A stretch of 64,000 nucleotides of DNA, from contig CAKOGP040002114.1 of NCBI GenBank assembly GCA_933822405.4, positions 158,306-222,305 on the forward strand. Direction: 5' to 3'. The DNA is from Cylindrotheca closterium (taxonomy: Eukaryota > Bacillariophyta > Bacillariophyceae > Bacillariales > Bacillariaceae). The notes beneath the pieces are model-generated. The model was not told the origin of the DNA. It saw only the letters and a list, made by a program, of their open reading frames with translations, and did no database searches. Both the position numbers and the translations under genes were made by a program. Below, one piece after another: positions 1 to 11,565 of this stretch (position 1 is its first letter; each line of letters begins with the position of its first letter).

Positions 1-729
1 TGCCCCAATTTGGTCCCACGATTTCACAGTCAACGCTAAAGTTTTCTCGTTTTCTGTGATTTCTCTCGGCACATTGGGAGTCCCTGAAAATTGGTTGGCT
101 TCCCCTTGCATGGATGGAGTGTTGGGCATCATGTTTACTGTATTTTGAATTTATGTGCTTCGGAAGGGCATTGTGATGGATTGGTATGCGAAGACTTGCC
201 AGATGGTGAAGCAGATGTTACACAGAATGGATTAGGTGAAGAATTGAGAGTCGCTTGAAACCTTGTTTGTAGTTAACGATTTTGGTTGCACCATCCGGTC
301 CTCGTTCTGTGTTCGTTCCTGTGATTCTTCCGCCTCATTTCTCATTCACGCGGTACGTACGACTAGTACATTGCACAGAAAGCAGATGGCGTTCTTTCCC
401 ACAAAATGGGGCGAAAGGAAACTTTTTACACGTCACCACGTCGTGAGCAGCTGGGCATTTTAAACTCTGGTCGAGCGAGTCGTTAATCCTTTTTTGGTTT
501 GGACCGGTCCCGTCCCGCCGTCCCCATCCTAAATCCCCCATAATATCAAAAATCTCAAATATGAAATACGGTACAGTATCGTAATGACTCGATCACCATA
601 ATATGTATCATACAGTACTCGTACCAGGTACCCTTTCCCCACAGTACTCGTACCCTTTCCCACCACCACTCTTCGTCATCGGCTTGCCCTTTCTTTTTGT
701 GCCGCTTTCCCTCCAACAGTGTTTCCACA
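1..729. other. Intergenic region upstream of the sulfotransferase gene
   Basis: No convincing coding sequence is seen; the short open frames here lack conserved motifs and overlap on both strands. Just before the downstream gene a 14-nt motif, acagtactcgtacc, occurs twice (612-625 and 641-654), each followed closely by a ccctttccc tract, so the stretch is probably promoter and 5' leader. Confidence 0.5.
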
Positions 730-2208
730 ATGACAAAAATGGGCCTCAATTGGCTCACTATCGCCCTTGTTGTCGGAGCTGTGGCGCTGTCGTTTCTATC
801 ATTATGGGAATCCTCACGCTGCACACCCAATAACTTTGAAGGCACCCATGCCATGAACGTGAACGTGCCACCACACATCAACGAGCAAAACAGTCGTCTC
901 CCTTCGCCCGAAGAGCGAAAGAATGATGATAGGGTTCTAGAAACTGCAGATCCAAAAGTAGAACAACCAATAACAATACCTGCAGAGTCTCCCATATTGC
1001 CTGCTGGTGCTGAAATACCAACAGCAATACCCAAGACGTGTTATGGAACGCCACAAGAACGAAGAGCACTAGCAAGAAATGACAAAGCAACTGCCGAAGA
1101 CTGGAAGCGCATGGCGCGATGTACCTTAAATCGGTACTCTACACTCTATGGTCACTTTTCGATGCACATATCCAAGGCTGGTGGGACATCCTTCTGTGAA
1201 GCTCTCAAAGACAAGACGAATCAATGCCGACAGGTTCCTCCCAAAAAAGAATCCAAAGGAACCAGCTACAACTACAACTGCTACGTCGCTCAGAATAAGC
1301 CAATCGATGACGGTCCAATGTGGAAACGACAAAAATTCTATCTGGGACCTCGGTGGACTCGAAAAGAGACCAAACAAAAGCTGAAATTGGATTTCTGGAT
1401 GGGAGGCGACGAAGAGGACAATATAATACCTTGCTCTGTGATTGAGAACCACTTGGAAACTGAAGATAATATGGTTGTATTCAGTGAAAATCATTTAGTA
1501 AGCGGTGATGCATGTGACAACAAAATGGTCAACTCAATTGTCATGCGAGAACCCATGAAACGATTACTGTCGCATTACAATGATGTGTACCTATGGTGTC
1601 TTAAATACAAGAACAATCCACTCTGTCTAAAGATGCTGCAAGGAGGCAATCTCACGGATGGGGTTCGTATCTACGATGTCATGTTTATGGCGGAGAACTT
1701 TGACTTTATCAGTGATAACATCTATGCTCGGTCCTTGAACCCAAGCAAAACGTACTATGCACCCCTTGGCTTTGAGGGTATGGATAGCGAGGCAGTGTTA
1801 TCCTCAGCATTGGAATCCCTTTCAAAGTTTGATTGGGTGGTTGTAATCGGAAGTGGAAACTCCACCGAAGGGGAGAACAACGACCTCATTCTCAAGGATG
1901 GCCTTGGACTTGGTTTGGGTTTGCCCCATTCCAACACTGTCGGTTCCAAGGCAAGCGCTAGCCAAACGACAAAGACACCTAGCTCCTTATCTGCACAAGG
2001 CAAAGTTTTCCTGCAAAAGCTGAATGACTTGGACTACCGGATATGGGAAGAAGCACAAGATTTGCACAATCTGGATGTAAAGTCCATAAACCTCATGAAG
2101 CAGTATGGAGCTGATGTCTTTGCGGAGTACGAAACAAAAAAGCGAAAGAACTCTGGGGATATATGTTGTGGATACGTTTGCAAGACACCAAACAAACTCA
2201 AGAGCTAG
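730..2208 (+). CDS. Golgi-type membrane sulfotransferase family protein
   Basis: Predicted 492-residue type II membrane protein that should transfer sulfate from PAPS to a carbohydrate or other acceptor in the Golgi. A short cytosolic tip is followed by one hydrophobic anchor (about residues 8-25), a low-complexity stem to about 110 and then the catalytic region. HISKAGGTSF (about 146-155) matches the 5'-phosphosulfate-binding loop, and IVMREPMKRLLSHY (about 270-283) the 3'-phosphate-binding motif of carbohydrate sulfotransferases such as the 2-O-sulfotransferase group. An in-frame ATG lies 33 nt upstream, but starting at 730 puts the anchor at the N-terminus as expected. A glycine/leucine repeat (GLGLGLGL, about 400) is odd and may be a loop. 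No intron is needed. Acceptor unknown. Function as a sulfotransferase is inferred from the two motifs. Confidence 0.8.
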   Translation: MTKMGLNWLTIALVVGAVALSFLSLWESSRCTPNNFEGTHAMNVNVPPHINEQNSRLPSPEERKNDDRVLETADPKVEQPITIPAESPILPAGAEIPTAIPKTCYGTPQERRALARNDKATAEDWKRMARCTLNRYSTLYGHFSMHISKAGGTSFCEALKDKTNQCRQVPPKKESKGTSYNYNCYVAQNKPIDDGPMWKRQKFYLGPRWTRKETKQKLKLDFWMGGDEEDNIIPCSVIENHLETEDNMVVFSENHLVSGDACDNKMVNSIVMREPMKRLLSHYNDVYLWCLKYKNNPLCLKMLQGGNLTDGVRIYDVMFMAENFDFISDNIYARSLNPSKTYYAPLGFEGMDSEAVLSSALESLSKFDWVVVIGSGNSTEGENNDLILKDGLGLGLGLPHSNTVGSKASASQTTKTPSSLSAQGKVFLQKLNDLDYRIWEEAQDLHNLDVKSINLMKQYGADVFAEYETKKRKNSGDICCGYVCKTPNKLKS

Positions 2209-2482
2209 TACAAGCCTCGCCAAGTGAAGCCAAATGGTTAAACTGTATATAAGGCTGAGAAGTGCCGGATGCCGGACATATTCTAGGGATACAGGTAGAA
2301 ATGGGGTCGTTGAAATCAACGTCTTTCCGTCACGCGACATAGTAATCATCATCACCGCCATCACATTTATTCCGACACATCAAAGAATATTCGACCAAGT
2401 ACTTGAAGGAGAACCGTCGATCAGTAAAATCAAAACAGTCTTCTTTTTTAGCTGGAAAGCAACGTCAACAAAAGAAAGAAAT

Positions 2483-4437
2483 ATGATACTACACAGTCTC
2501 TTAGTTTGCTGCCTAATCCTGCCCGATGCTAGAGCATTTTCGCTGTCTGCGCTTCCAAGGACTGTCACTTCAAGAACGAGCACCACATCCTTAGCATCTT
2601 CCGACTCTGCAAAAGCTGCCCTGGAAAGAACTGCATCTCATCTTGAACGACTCAAGTCTCGGGAAGACATTGTATCCAGTGGCAACGCCAATACCGATCA
2701 CGCGTTTGAAGCTTTGACAAGAGAGTATCTGCAAAGACCAGCGAATGCATTAAAGGGAGAATTGAAGAAACTCAGGCAGCCAACGAAAGGGGGGAAGCCA
2801 GATCTAGCGCGTCGATTAGCTGCTTACGACATTGCAAAAAAAACTGGTGTTTCGCCTGTTGGCAATGATAACTCAGAAGTGAAAGACTGGAATCCAGCCG
2901 AAGAACGAAAGAAAGGAGACACAGTGGTGGGGGAAGCCTTGGGACCAATCGACACTTTTTGTGGGTTGAAATTGTCCAAGGCTGCGAGTGAAGCATTGGG
3001 AAAAGCCAACTTCAGAGCGCCCAGTCCCATCCAGGAAGCAGCAATTCCCGCTCAAGTAAATGGAGAGTCCATCATCGTGCATGCCGAAACAGGTTCTGGG
3101 AAAACGTTGGCCTATCTGTTACCCATCACAGAGCAACTTTGGAAAGACCACTACGCAGAAGATGATGATGGCTACGGATTCATCATGACTCCAACCAGAG
3201 AGCTTGCAGCTCAGGTAGCAGGTACGTAGGAGTTACTGTTGTTGGCGTATACACTACTGGCTCGAACTTCCTTTTCTCATGAAGCTTTTGCTGGATAGGT
3301 ATTGCATCGGTCTTGGCCCCTCCTGGAACTGTTCGAATGGTTTCACATCCTACCAATTTAATGACAGATGGTCTAAAAGACCGTGGCGAAAGAGAAAATG
3401 GCGGCCGTATAGATGATGGTGACGGAAGAACCATGCCGCGATTGTTCATCGGATCGGCAAAGAGCATCATGGGGAGTCTATATGGTGATGGCAAAATGCC
3501 AGCTCCTCCCACGACGAAACCAGAGGCAAAGTATCTTTTGGCGAATACACGGTGGGTGGTGATGGATGAAGTGGATCGACTGCTTGATACCAAGCGAGGA
3601 AGAGACCCATCTACAACCAGGAACAAGCACGAGAAGCCCGCAGCAATTGTCACTTCTGCAGTCGCTCGATTGACTTTCGGCAGGGCTCAGGTTGTATCAG
3701 TGAGCGCAACAGTAGGAAGGACATTGAAACGGGAATTAAGCCGAGTGCTTGGATTACCTCCCAAAGAATTCCCAGCCGTTGTCCGTGGTAACGACAGCAT
3801 GCAAGAAGAAGAGTTCAGAAAGGCGAACACCGGTGGTCATCTTGGCCGAGCAGTAACAATCCCTGAGACCGTAAAGAACTATATAGTTCCGGTCGACAGT
3901 TCATCAACGGGAAAGGTGTTGACTAGCGCATTCTTCGTACTCCGAGAGTTGAACAAGCAACAAACCCGTCGTATTCTGCTAGTATTGACAAAGGGCTCTG
4001 GAATTAGTACCCAGAATACGCTTGGAGCCTTGAAACACTTTCAATGCAAACCAGAGCCAAGATCTCTACTCGACGTATTGGAAGCGGACGGTACGGACAG
4101 GCTCATTGAGGTGCACCGTGAAGTCTCTGGTGCTACTGGGGTAGGCGAAGCGAAAGGTGTTGAGAAGGATCAAGGGTATGTGTTGGTCACTGGAGAAGAT
4201 TCAGTGAGAGGTCTGCATTTGGACGGACTGGATGCTGTCGTAGTTGTCGGGAGAGCACAAGGACCAGATGAATATACCCATATCGCTGGGAGGACAGGTA
4301 GAGCTGGACGAAGGGGTAGTGTTTTTAATGTTGTGAGTGGAAAAGAGGCATCTGCTGTAAAGGCATGGGAAAAGATGCTTGAAACAGAATTTTTGGAGAT
4401 TGCAATCGAAGACATCCCAAACCAAAATAGAGAGTAA
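2483..4437 (+). CDS. Plastid-targeted DEAD-box (DEVD) RNA helicase
   Basis: Two exons, 2483-3221 and 3299-4437, with a 77-nt intron (GTACGT...AG); 625 residues. The start at 2483 gives a signal peptide ending ARAF|SLSALP, the ASAFAP-type signal of diatom plastid import, followed by a Ser/Thr/Arg-rich transit-like stretch. Residues about 70-115 look SAP-like. The helicase core follows: Q-motif region with FRAPSPIQ, Walker A AETGSGKT, PTRELA, motif II as DEVD rather than DEAD, motif III SAT, and motif VI HIAGRTGRAGRRG in the second RecA domain. The protein should unwind or remodel RNA in the plastid using ATP. The intron falls just after PTRELA. An earlier in-frame ATG at 2234 would bury the signal peptide and is not preferred. 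The SAP assignment is weak; the helicase assignment is strong. Confidence 0.88.
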
Positions 4438-4549
4438 ACTGAGATATAAATTGATGTTCATATTATTTGTTTTCTATGGCCAACGAAACAGAGACTTTGG
4501 CCCACAGTCGCGGTCAACTGGGTCATATTTCTAGCGGACTCTATAAGAT

Positions 4550-7500
4550 CTATTGTTCACCCTCTTCTTCCGATTGTGCATGACGAACAATTTCGGAAAA
4601 TATGGAATTTTCGTCCTTCAACAATTCATCAGGCGCATCGAACTCTACAGCACGACCATCCTTCAACACCAATATCTTGTCGCTATCCATGATTGTGTTG
4701 ATCCGATGCGCAATAGTGAGGACAGTGCAGCCGTTGAATGCTTCCCGAAGTGTTCGTTGAATCTCTCTGTCGGTTTCAATGTCCACACTTGCAGTTGCTT
4801 CATCGAGAAACAAGATCTTATTTTGTCTCAATAAAGCCCTTCCTAAAACTAGCATCTGTCTCATTCCATTACTCAAGTTTTGACCACCCTCGGCAACAGC
4901 TGCTTCAAGCTGTCCCGGCATCTCTTCGACGGACTCTTTCATGCCACATTGCTCCAAAGCTTTCCAAATTTCCTCTGTTGCGTATTCACCAAAAGGGTCC
5001 ATGTTGATCTTGATTGTCCCCGAGAAAAGTACTGGATTCTGAGGAATGATCCCGAGTTTTGAACGAAGATCTGTCAAGCCAATACGCAAAATGTCAACTC
5101 CGTCAATGGTGATAGGACTCTTGTAGTCCCCTTTCAATTCGTCCAAATTTGGCTCCACAAGTCGAAGCAGCGAGAGCAATAGCGAACTCTTTCCAGAACC
5201 GGTACGCCCAACAACTCCAACACGTTCTCCTCCCTTGATACTGACATTGAGACCCTTCAAGACCATTGGAGTGTCTTTGCGGTACTTCATGTGTAGATCC
5301 TGGATATCAATACCTCCAGTCTGCGGCCAATCGGAGGGAAGAGTCTCCGTTTTTCCACCAGCAGAATTAGTCGCAACAGTGTATGGCTTTTTCTCTTCGG
5401 AATCGCGAGAGTAGCGTTTTTTGTCATTAATCTCGTCTGCAGTGAAAGGTGCTTCTTCTGGTGTCTCTTCCGTGTAGTATAACATTCTTTCAGTTGCATT
5501 CATGGCATTTTCCATGTTCGAAAACGTACGAACCGTCCACTGCAGTAGACTTGTAACTGAAATGGCATAGGTCAGAGAAAGGCCAGCAAGTGATGCCACG
5601 GGGGCTCCTCCACCAACGCCACCACCAGAATTCGAGATGACAAGGTTGACGGCCAACACAGCGGTAATTCCAGCAATGGTTGATCCGAGCAATTCCAATC
5701 TGGTAGACAACCACCGATCTGCAGACTTGTTGTTGTACAGTGCTTGAGTGTTGGTGTTGACTTTGCCCTCAAACTCGCTCTTGAATCGATCAGGTTCGCC
5801 GTACGCCCGAATGGTAGACAGTCCTCCAAGAGTCTATGAATGGCGGAATACAACGGTGAGTCCCTTATTTAGTAGATGAAAGCAACCAACTCATTTCCCT
5901 TGTTCTTACCTCTGAAAACTGAGCATAAACAGGAGATCGAGAGATACTGTCAAGCCTCTTTGTTTCGCGACTGACCGCACGAAAATACTGAAGATACTGG
6001 AAATAAATGAATCCAAGCGGAATAACTGCAACTCCAAACCAAGGGGTAATGACAATTATCGATACCAAAGAAACAACGATTGTCAAGGTACAGAAAATCA
6101 CAAAATCAATCGAGTCGCCCAACTCCAAGTCCACCTGGTGGTAACAGATATGACAACAATAATGAGAATACGAGCAAAAACCACAACGTAAGACATGGCG
6201 CAAAAGCAACACATACCGAGTACACATCCTTGCTGAATCTGGATAGAATTCTTCCCATCGGGGTAGTGTCGAAAAAAGACATAGGAGCACGCAAGATAGA
6301 TTTGAGAAGGTCGTTGTGAAGCCTCTCGCTTGCCTTGACACCGAAATAGGCTAGAAGATAAGATCGCATAAATGTGAAAATACCAAGTGTGACAGCCAGT
6401 AAGAAGTACATTCCCAGGTAAAACTCCCTCGAGTGACGGTCGTAGTTTGGATCTGAAGTCCAATAGGACACCCATGACACACTGGCGGCATTGTTTGCTG
6501 CAGTGAAGACGTAGGCAACGTAGACAAACGCAAAGCGACCATAACCGCCACCCGCCTTGATGTACTTGAGGTACACTGAAGTTTGGACTGCCCCAACATT
6601 GCGTTCTTCCTTGGTCAACAACTTTGTTAGCTTCGAAGTAGCTACAGAGGATTTCCTGTCGCCTTCGACTTCCATTGGTTTTGCTTCCTTATCCACCCTC
6701 TTGGAAGATTTGCCAGCAAGTTTAGCCAAAAGACGATTCATTTCACTCTCTTTGTTCGCGAGTAGTTCTGGGGCTGTTCCATCTTCCATCACTTCACCCT
6801 TCTTCAAGACAACGACGTGGTCGCATTGAGTGAGAAATTGCAATTGATTTGTAACTAGGAGTCTCGTCTTTCCAGCCATCAAATCCCCCACAATACAATC
6901 ATTGAATAAGGCAGCCGCAACTTCAGGATCCAAGGCCGACAGGGGATCATCTAAGATGACAACGTCCGCATCCGCATAGGCTGCGCGGGCAACACTAACA
7001 CGAGCCTTTTGCCCTCCGCTCAGGTTGATGCCCTTCTCTCCAATGTCAGTAAGATCCCCGTCCTCCAACAGTGTCAAATCGTGCTCCAATTGGCACGCCC
7101 TGATGACGCGATTGTAACGATCTTCATCCATTGGCTTTCCAAACAAGATGTTCTCTCTGACTGTAGCATTAAGGATCCATGGCGACTGTGCCGCGAATGC
7201 AACTTCGCCTTGCAAACTGATATTTCCCTTGGCCAAAAAGGTCTCATTGAGGACAGCCGAACAAAGAGTACTTTTTCCACTTGCCACTCGGCCAACAACT
7301 GCACAAAGCTCACCGTGACCAATGGTGAGGTTGAGATTCTTCAACGCTGCCTTAGGGTATTGTAGAACATTCTCATCGTCGGAAAGCGCCTTTCCAGTAT
7401 CATCCCTGGCCGTGGCCGTGGATACGGAAGCATCGTCGTCTAAAGGTGCTCCAAGACTCTTCTCGGTAGTATCGTCGGCCCCCGATTCGTTTCGATTCCC

Positions 7501-9123
7501 AGTGGATGCCAAAGGAACTTCTGGGTCACCCCAGTAGACTTCGGCGTCCTTGATCGTCACGCCTCCTTTGCTGCATCGCTCTCGATTGTATGTTCCATTT
7601 CCAGTAGCGCCGTTAAGAGCAATCTCACCCATGCTGAGAAAGATTTCCAATCTGGCAGCACTCACTTGCGCCTGTACTAGCTGTGCAAGCGCCATAGGAT
7701 AGAACATGAGTGGGAAACGAAGTTGATCAAATGCAACAATGGAGGCGAACAATTTTGAGGCAGAAATGTCAGCATCTTCCGTAAGCGAGTATACCAAGAA
7801 GGAAACCACAGCCACCACTCCGGGTAAAGCTCCCATGTAAGCACGTGAGAAACCCTTTAGGTACGCAGCAGATTTCAAATGTTTCAACTCTTCATTGCGG
7901 TAACCTTCAATGCGCTTCAGGACATTTGCTTCCCATGTGTACATTTTCACTCCCTGGATGCCTTGCAAGGCCTCGTTGACAGATTCCACCCTGGCATCTG
8001 TGTGCTTGACGATAAGTCTATTCATTCCAAAGAGCTTCTTCATGACCACTCCCTGCACTGGACCCGCCAAGATCATCACCAAAAGACCAGCAAAGCATGC
8101 GGGTCCGATCAAGAAATAAAGAATACTCATGTAACTGTAATATGGAGGGTGCGGAACAGAAGGAGAAAGTCACTACAACGTTAGAACATCGTTTCGACCA
8201 AGAAAATGAAAAAAAGCGATGCCTGCAATTTAACTTGAACTTACCCGATAATCTGAAACATGCCATCCCATAGAACATGAATTTGTGGAATGAATACTTC
8301 AATCTTTGAGGCATCGACTTGCATGAGATTGACAAGCTCTCCCAAAGTGGTTGTTTGGCGTTCGACATTACTCAATCTCAAACTTTTGTTGTAGACAGCG
8401 ATCGAAATCGCAGATTTGACATGGAAGGAACCACGGTTGACAATATGAAAGTAGTTGTTCTCAGTCAAGGCCTTGCTGCCCATGGCGACAAACAGTACTG
8501 CAGCCAACCAGTATCCCCGATACTTGATATGCCATGGTTCCGTGTCCGGAATCAATCCCTTTTGATAATCTTCAATAAACTCCAAAATCCCATTCAGCAG
8601 AAGAGGAAAGCCAAACTGTAATGCCGTGTTGACTGAAGCAGGAAGCAAGAACATTAGAACATGGGAATCATTTTCGACATGACACTCACAGACGATGTGG
8701 TCAGCATATCAGACCTACAGTACATTACGTACCAGCTTTGATAAAACCTGCAAAGACAAATCTCCATCCCAGAATATGCGCAATGGTCTTCTTAAGTTTT
8801 GGTGCTCCAGCCTTGATATCTTCGTCATTAGTCAATTTCTTTCCGCTTCCGCCTGTCGCAGCGTCGCTATTGTCCCAGGATTCTTCAAATTTCTTAATAA
8901 TCACCTCTCCTCGATCTCTTGGAGGTAAGGGCAACAGATCTTCTTGTTGCAATCCCTCACCCCTCTTGAACATGACGGACGCTCGCTTGAAGAGTTTATT
9001 CTGCCACAAGAATAGAATTCTGCTGATTAGCCAAGCTTCATCTTCTGGACTTCCGTCGTATGTGAACGACCGTTCATCTTCGTCAGTGTCGTTGTCCTTT
9101 ATGACGCCGTTCATAACTTTCAT
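4550..9123 (-). CDS. ABCC (MRP)-type multidrug resistance ABC transporter
   Basis: Five exons on the minus strand: 9123-8733, 8632-8245, 8134-6217, 6134-5910 and 5833-4550; introns of 100, 110, 82 and 76 nt, all GT-AG; 1401 residues. The order is that of a full ABCC exporter without the TMD0 extension: short acidic N-terminus with the WLISRILFLWQNKLFKRA lasso-type segment, TMD1, NBD1, TMD2, NBD2. NBD1 has Walker A GRVASGKST (about 541), LSGGQ (about 631) and VVILDDPLSALD, with Asp in place of the catalytic Glu, as is usual for ABCC. NBD2 has GRTGSGKSS (about 1184) and ILFLDEATASVD, but its signature reads LSNGM instead of LSGGQ. Family members move conjugated organic anions, often across the vacuolar membrane; substrate and membrane cannot be told here. 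Confidence 0.92.
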
Positions 9124-9783
9124 GAGCAGTTATTTACTTGTATGCTTGTGTGCGTTGTACTGCTTTGCTTCTTTGATGCTTGTGCACGTGTACGACAATT
9201 ATCTAATGCTGTATTGCAATGGCTTCTGCTTCTGTGCATCAGTGGTTGATTTGTGATTTGTGACTTTTTGATTGGTTTTGAGACCGGATTTTTGTTCGGA
9301 ACAATATTGAACATCTTCGAAGAGCTTCACTCCATCATTCTTGTCTTGCTGCGTCCTTACGTGCGTACGTGTACGTGTACGGTACCAGTAAGCGAATGAG
9401 TCAGTGAGTCAGTCCGACAAAAATTGCTCCTGAAGGGGTAATCGAACTGCAAAATTGCGAAAGATACAGCTACTACAGCATAATAATAGTGCCGCCTGTC
9501 CAGAAAGCTCCTCATGAACGAATGCACTGTATGGAACCTGTTGAAGTGTGCCCGTCTGAACAAGGTCCTACCGGTATTCTTGACTTGACTTTATTCATTC
9601 TTCTCTTCTCTTCATTCCATCCAAACTAGTAGCCAGGAGGAGGAGCCTACTACTAGTATCTACAGCAGTACGATATATCCAGATGATCTCTTTCTTGTTG
9701 ACGAGGAGTGGTGAGGCAGTGAGTCAGTTGTTGAGTGTACTAGCTATTGTTGGCTAGTTGGCTAACCTGACTGTATATTTGGC
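9124..9783. other. Intergenic region between YqgE-like and ABCC genes
   Basis: Likely 5' region of the ABC transporter and 3' end of the YqgE-like gene. It holds a short alternating run of gtac/gtgc steps at about 9358-9385 and several gagtcagt repeats at about 9395-9412 and 9711-9735. No coding sequence is supported. Confidence 0.45.
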
Positions 9784-11565
9784 TCATCGCAAATCTAATC
9801 TCTTTGCAAGCTCGATTTGCGATACGGACTTCATGTCTCCACCACAAAGCTCCAAGACTGAACGAATAAGCAAGCACAAGCAAGCAAGAGCAAAACATTG
9901 GGTAAGTCAGTAAGTCAGTCAATCACTCGATACAGCAAACTCATGCAGTACCAGCAAGTACTATAATACAAGTAATCCTGGCAGTCGGTATCAATCGATC
10001 ATTGATTGATTGATTGAAATTCAATCAATCAATCACTTGACCGCGCACGCACAAGCACCGCCAAAACCAAATACAACGAAGCAAAGAAAAACAAAATAAA
10101 ATAATAAACCACGGTACATACCTTCATGCCACAATGGTTTTGGTAGACCTAGACATTGTTTCAATGCCAGACTTCGATTGCAAGCGATTGCCTTGTAAGC
10201 AGCTTGATCAATTTTAGCTTTCAAAGAGTGACCATCCTCAAAGACTTTGCGTCCCAAGAAGAATCGAAAGTCCAATGGTTGGTACTTGCCGTCCAAAACA
10301 CCTTGGACTGCTGCTTTCAAACCGCCAATGTAGATCCCCGTCCCAGGTGCCAGCTCAGATGCCCCCTCCAAAGTATCAATTCCATGCACCAATAGAGCAG
10401 GTTCCGCTTGCAGATCAGGACCACCCATGTAGACAGCCGCCTGTCCGAAGGCTTGAATGAATGTATCAATGAATCCAAATGGCAATTCTTCGTTTTCTTG
10501 TTTATCGGAAATGCTGGAAGTAGCTGCCGTGGAGGCTGTAGGTTGGCCTTCCAATAATAGTTTGGCCAAACCCTTGTTGACATTTTGGGTAATGGGTCTA
10601 TTGATGACCACCCCTTGAGTGGATCCGAGCATGAGACATACTTCTTGCCATGTTTGTTTGTAGTCTAGGTACATTTCCAACAATTCTCTGGAATCTTCTG
10701 GCAAATCATTTGGATTGAGAATCCCATTCTTTCCCGCATTTGCAGTAATGATTTCTAGTTCTCTCGCCAACATGCGTTCCGCCATTGGGAACCAGTGTTC
10801 CATTTGTGATTTGGGAGGTCCCATGGTGTCAATACTGAGTAGAGTATCGAGCTTTTCCTTCCAAAAGCCAGTTCCCCAATACAATTCTCCTTCAATGGGC
10901 ATACGACAGATCAATCCTCCAACTTCAGGTTCCGCAATCAAATGAGCCCAGGCTTCCTTTTTGTATTCTTTGGCCAATTCGGCATTTTGTTGTTCCAAAA
11001 GGCGTTCGTTTTCTTCGGCTACCGTTTTTCGTTTGAGCTTGGATTCTTTGTCCTTCAAAGCACTTGAATCGTCTTTTCCATTGCCATTCTCTTTGCCATT
11101 ACCATTATCACTATTATCACTATTATCACCATTATCACCATTATCTGTATTGCCAATAACATTCTGAGTCTCAGTCTCACTAGCTTCAGCAGCTTCAGCT
11201 TCTTTGGCAATCAAGGACGCTCGAAATTTTCTCCAATCTTCCAATCCAAATTGACTGCTGTCGACATCTCTATCGTCTCCATTAGGACTATTGCTGGAAG
11301 AATAGAGTGCGAATGGATATTTCCTATGTTGCTGTTGTGTATGTCTTTGCTGTCTCGACATGGACAACGAGTTTCTCGATGGAACCAACAGAAACGGAAA
11401 CGGAAACGCAAAGGCAAAAGCAAACGCAGTTGCCATTCTCAATTGACTCAAAACGATAGCAGCATTGACAATGAACAACAATGATAGCCTTATTCTTGGT
11501 AGCACAAGGAGAAGGGTGGGAGCCTGTTGCCGTTGTTGTTGTTGTTGTTGTTGTTGTCGTCGCAT
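9784..11565 (-). CDS. Plastid-targeted YqgE/AlgH (UPF0301, DUF179) family protein
   Basis: Two exons, 11565-10122 and 9857-9784, joined across a 264-nt intron; 505 residues. The splice is supported because exon 2 gives VLELCGGDMKSVSQIELAKR followed by a few more residues and a stop, completing the LW-x-E-x-L-x-L-x-GG ending of plant members. The N-terminus has a polyglutamine tract, a hydrophobic stretch and ATAFAFAFAF, an ASAFAP-like plastid import signal. A low-complexity region with Asn-Gly-Asp repeats precedes the domain, which begins near EVGGLICRMP and carries VINRPITQN, YMGGPDLQAEPALLVHG and GIYIGGLKAAVQGVL. The biochemical role of the family is not known; bacterial relatives are UPF0301 proteins. 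Reading through the intron would give a different hydrophobic ending, which I consider an artefact. Confidence 0.85.
10003..10035. repeat. Perfect inverted repeat of tgat units inside an intron
   Basis: Two 16-nt arms built from (tgat)n and its complement (atca)n are separated by a single base, centred at 10019. It lies within the intron of the YqgE-like gene, so the transcript could fold into a tight hairpin there. Similar (tgat)n runs appear at about 16107-16143. Confidence 0.8.

Noticed and set aside
2234..2482. N-terminal extension of the helicase
   Set aside because: It would place the plastid signal peptide inside the protein, against the expected layout.
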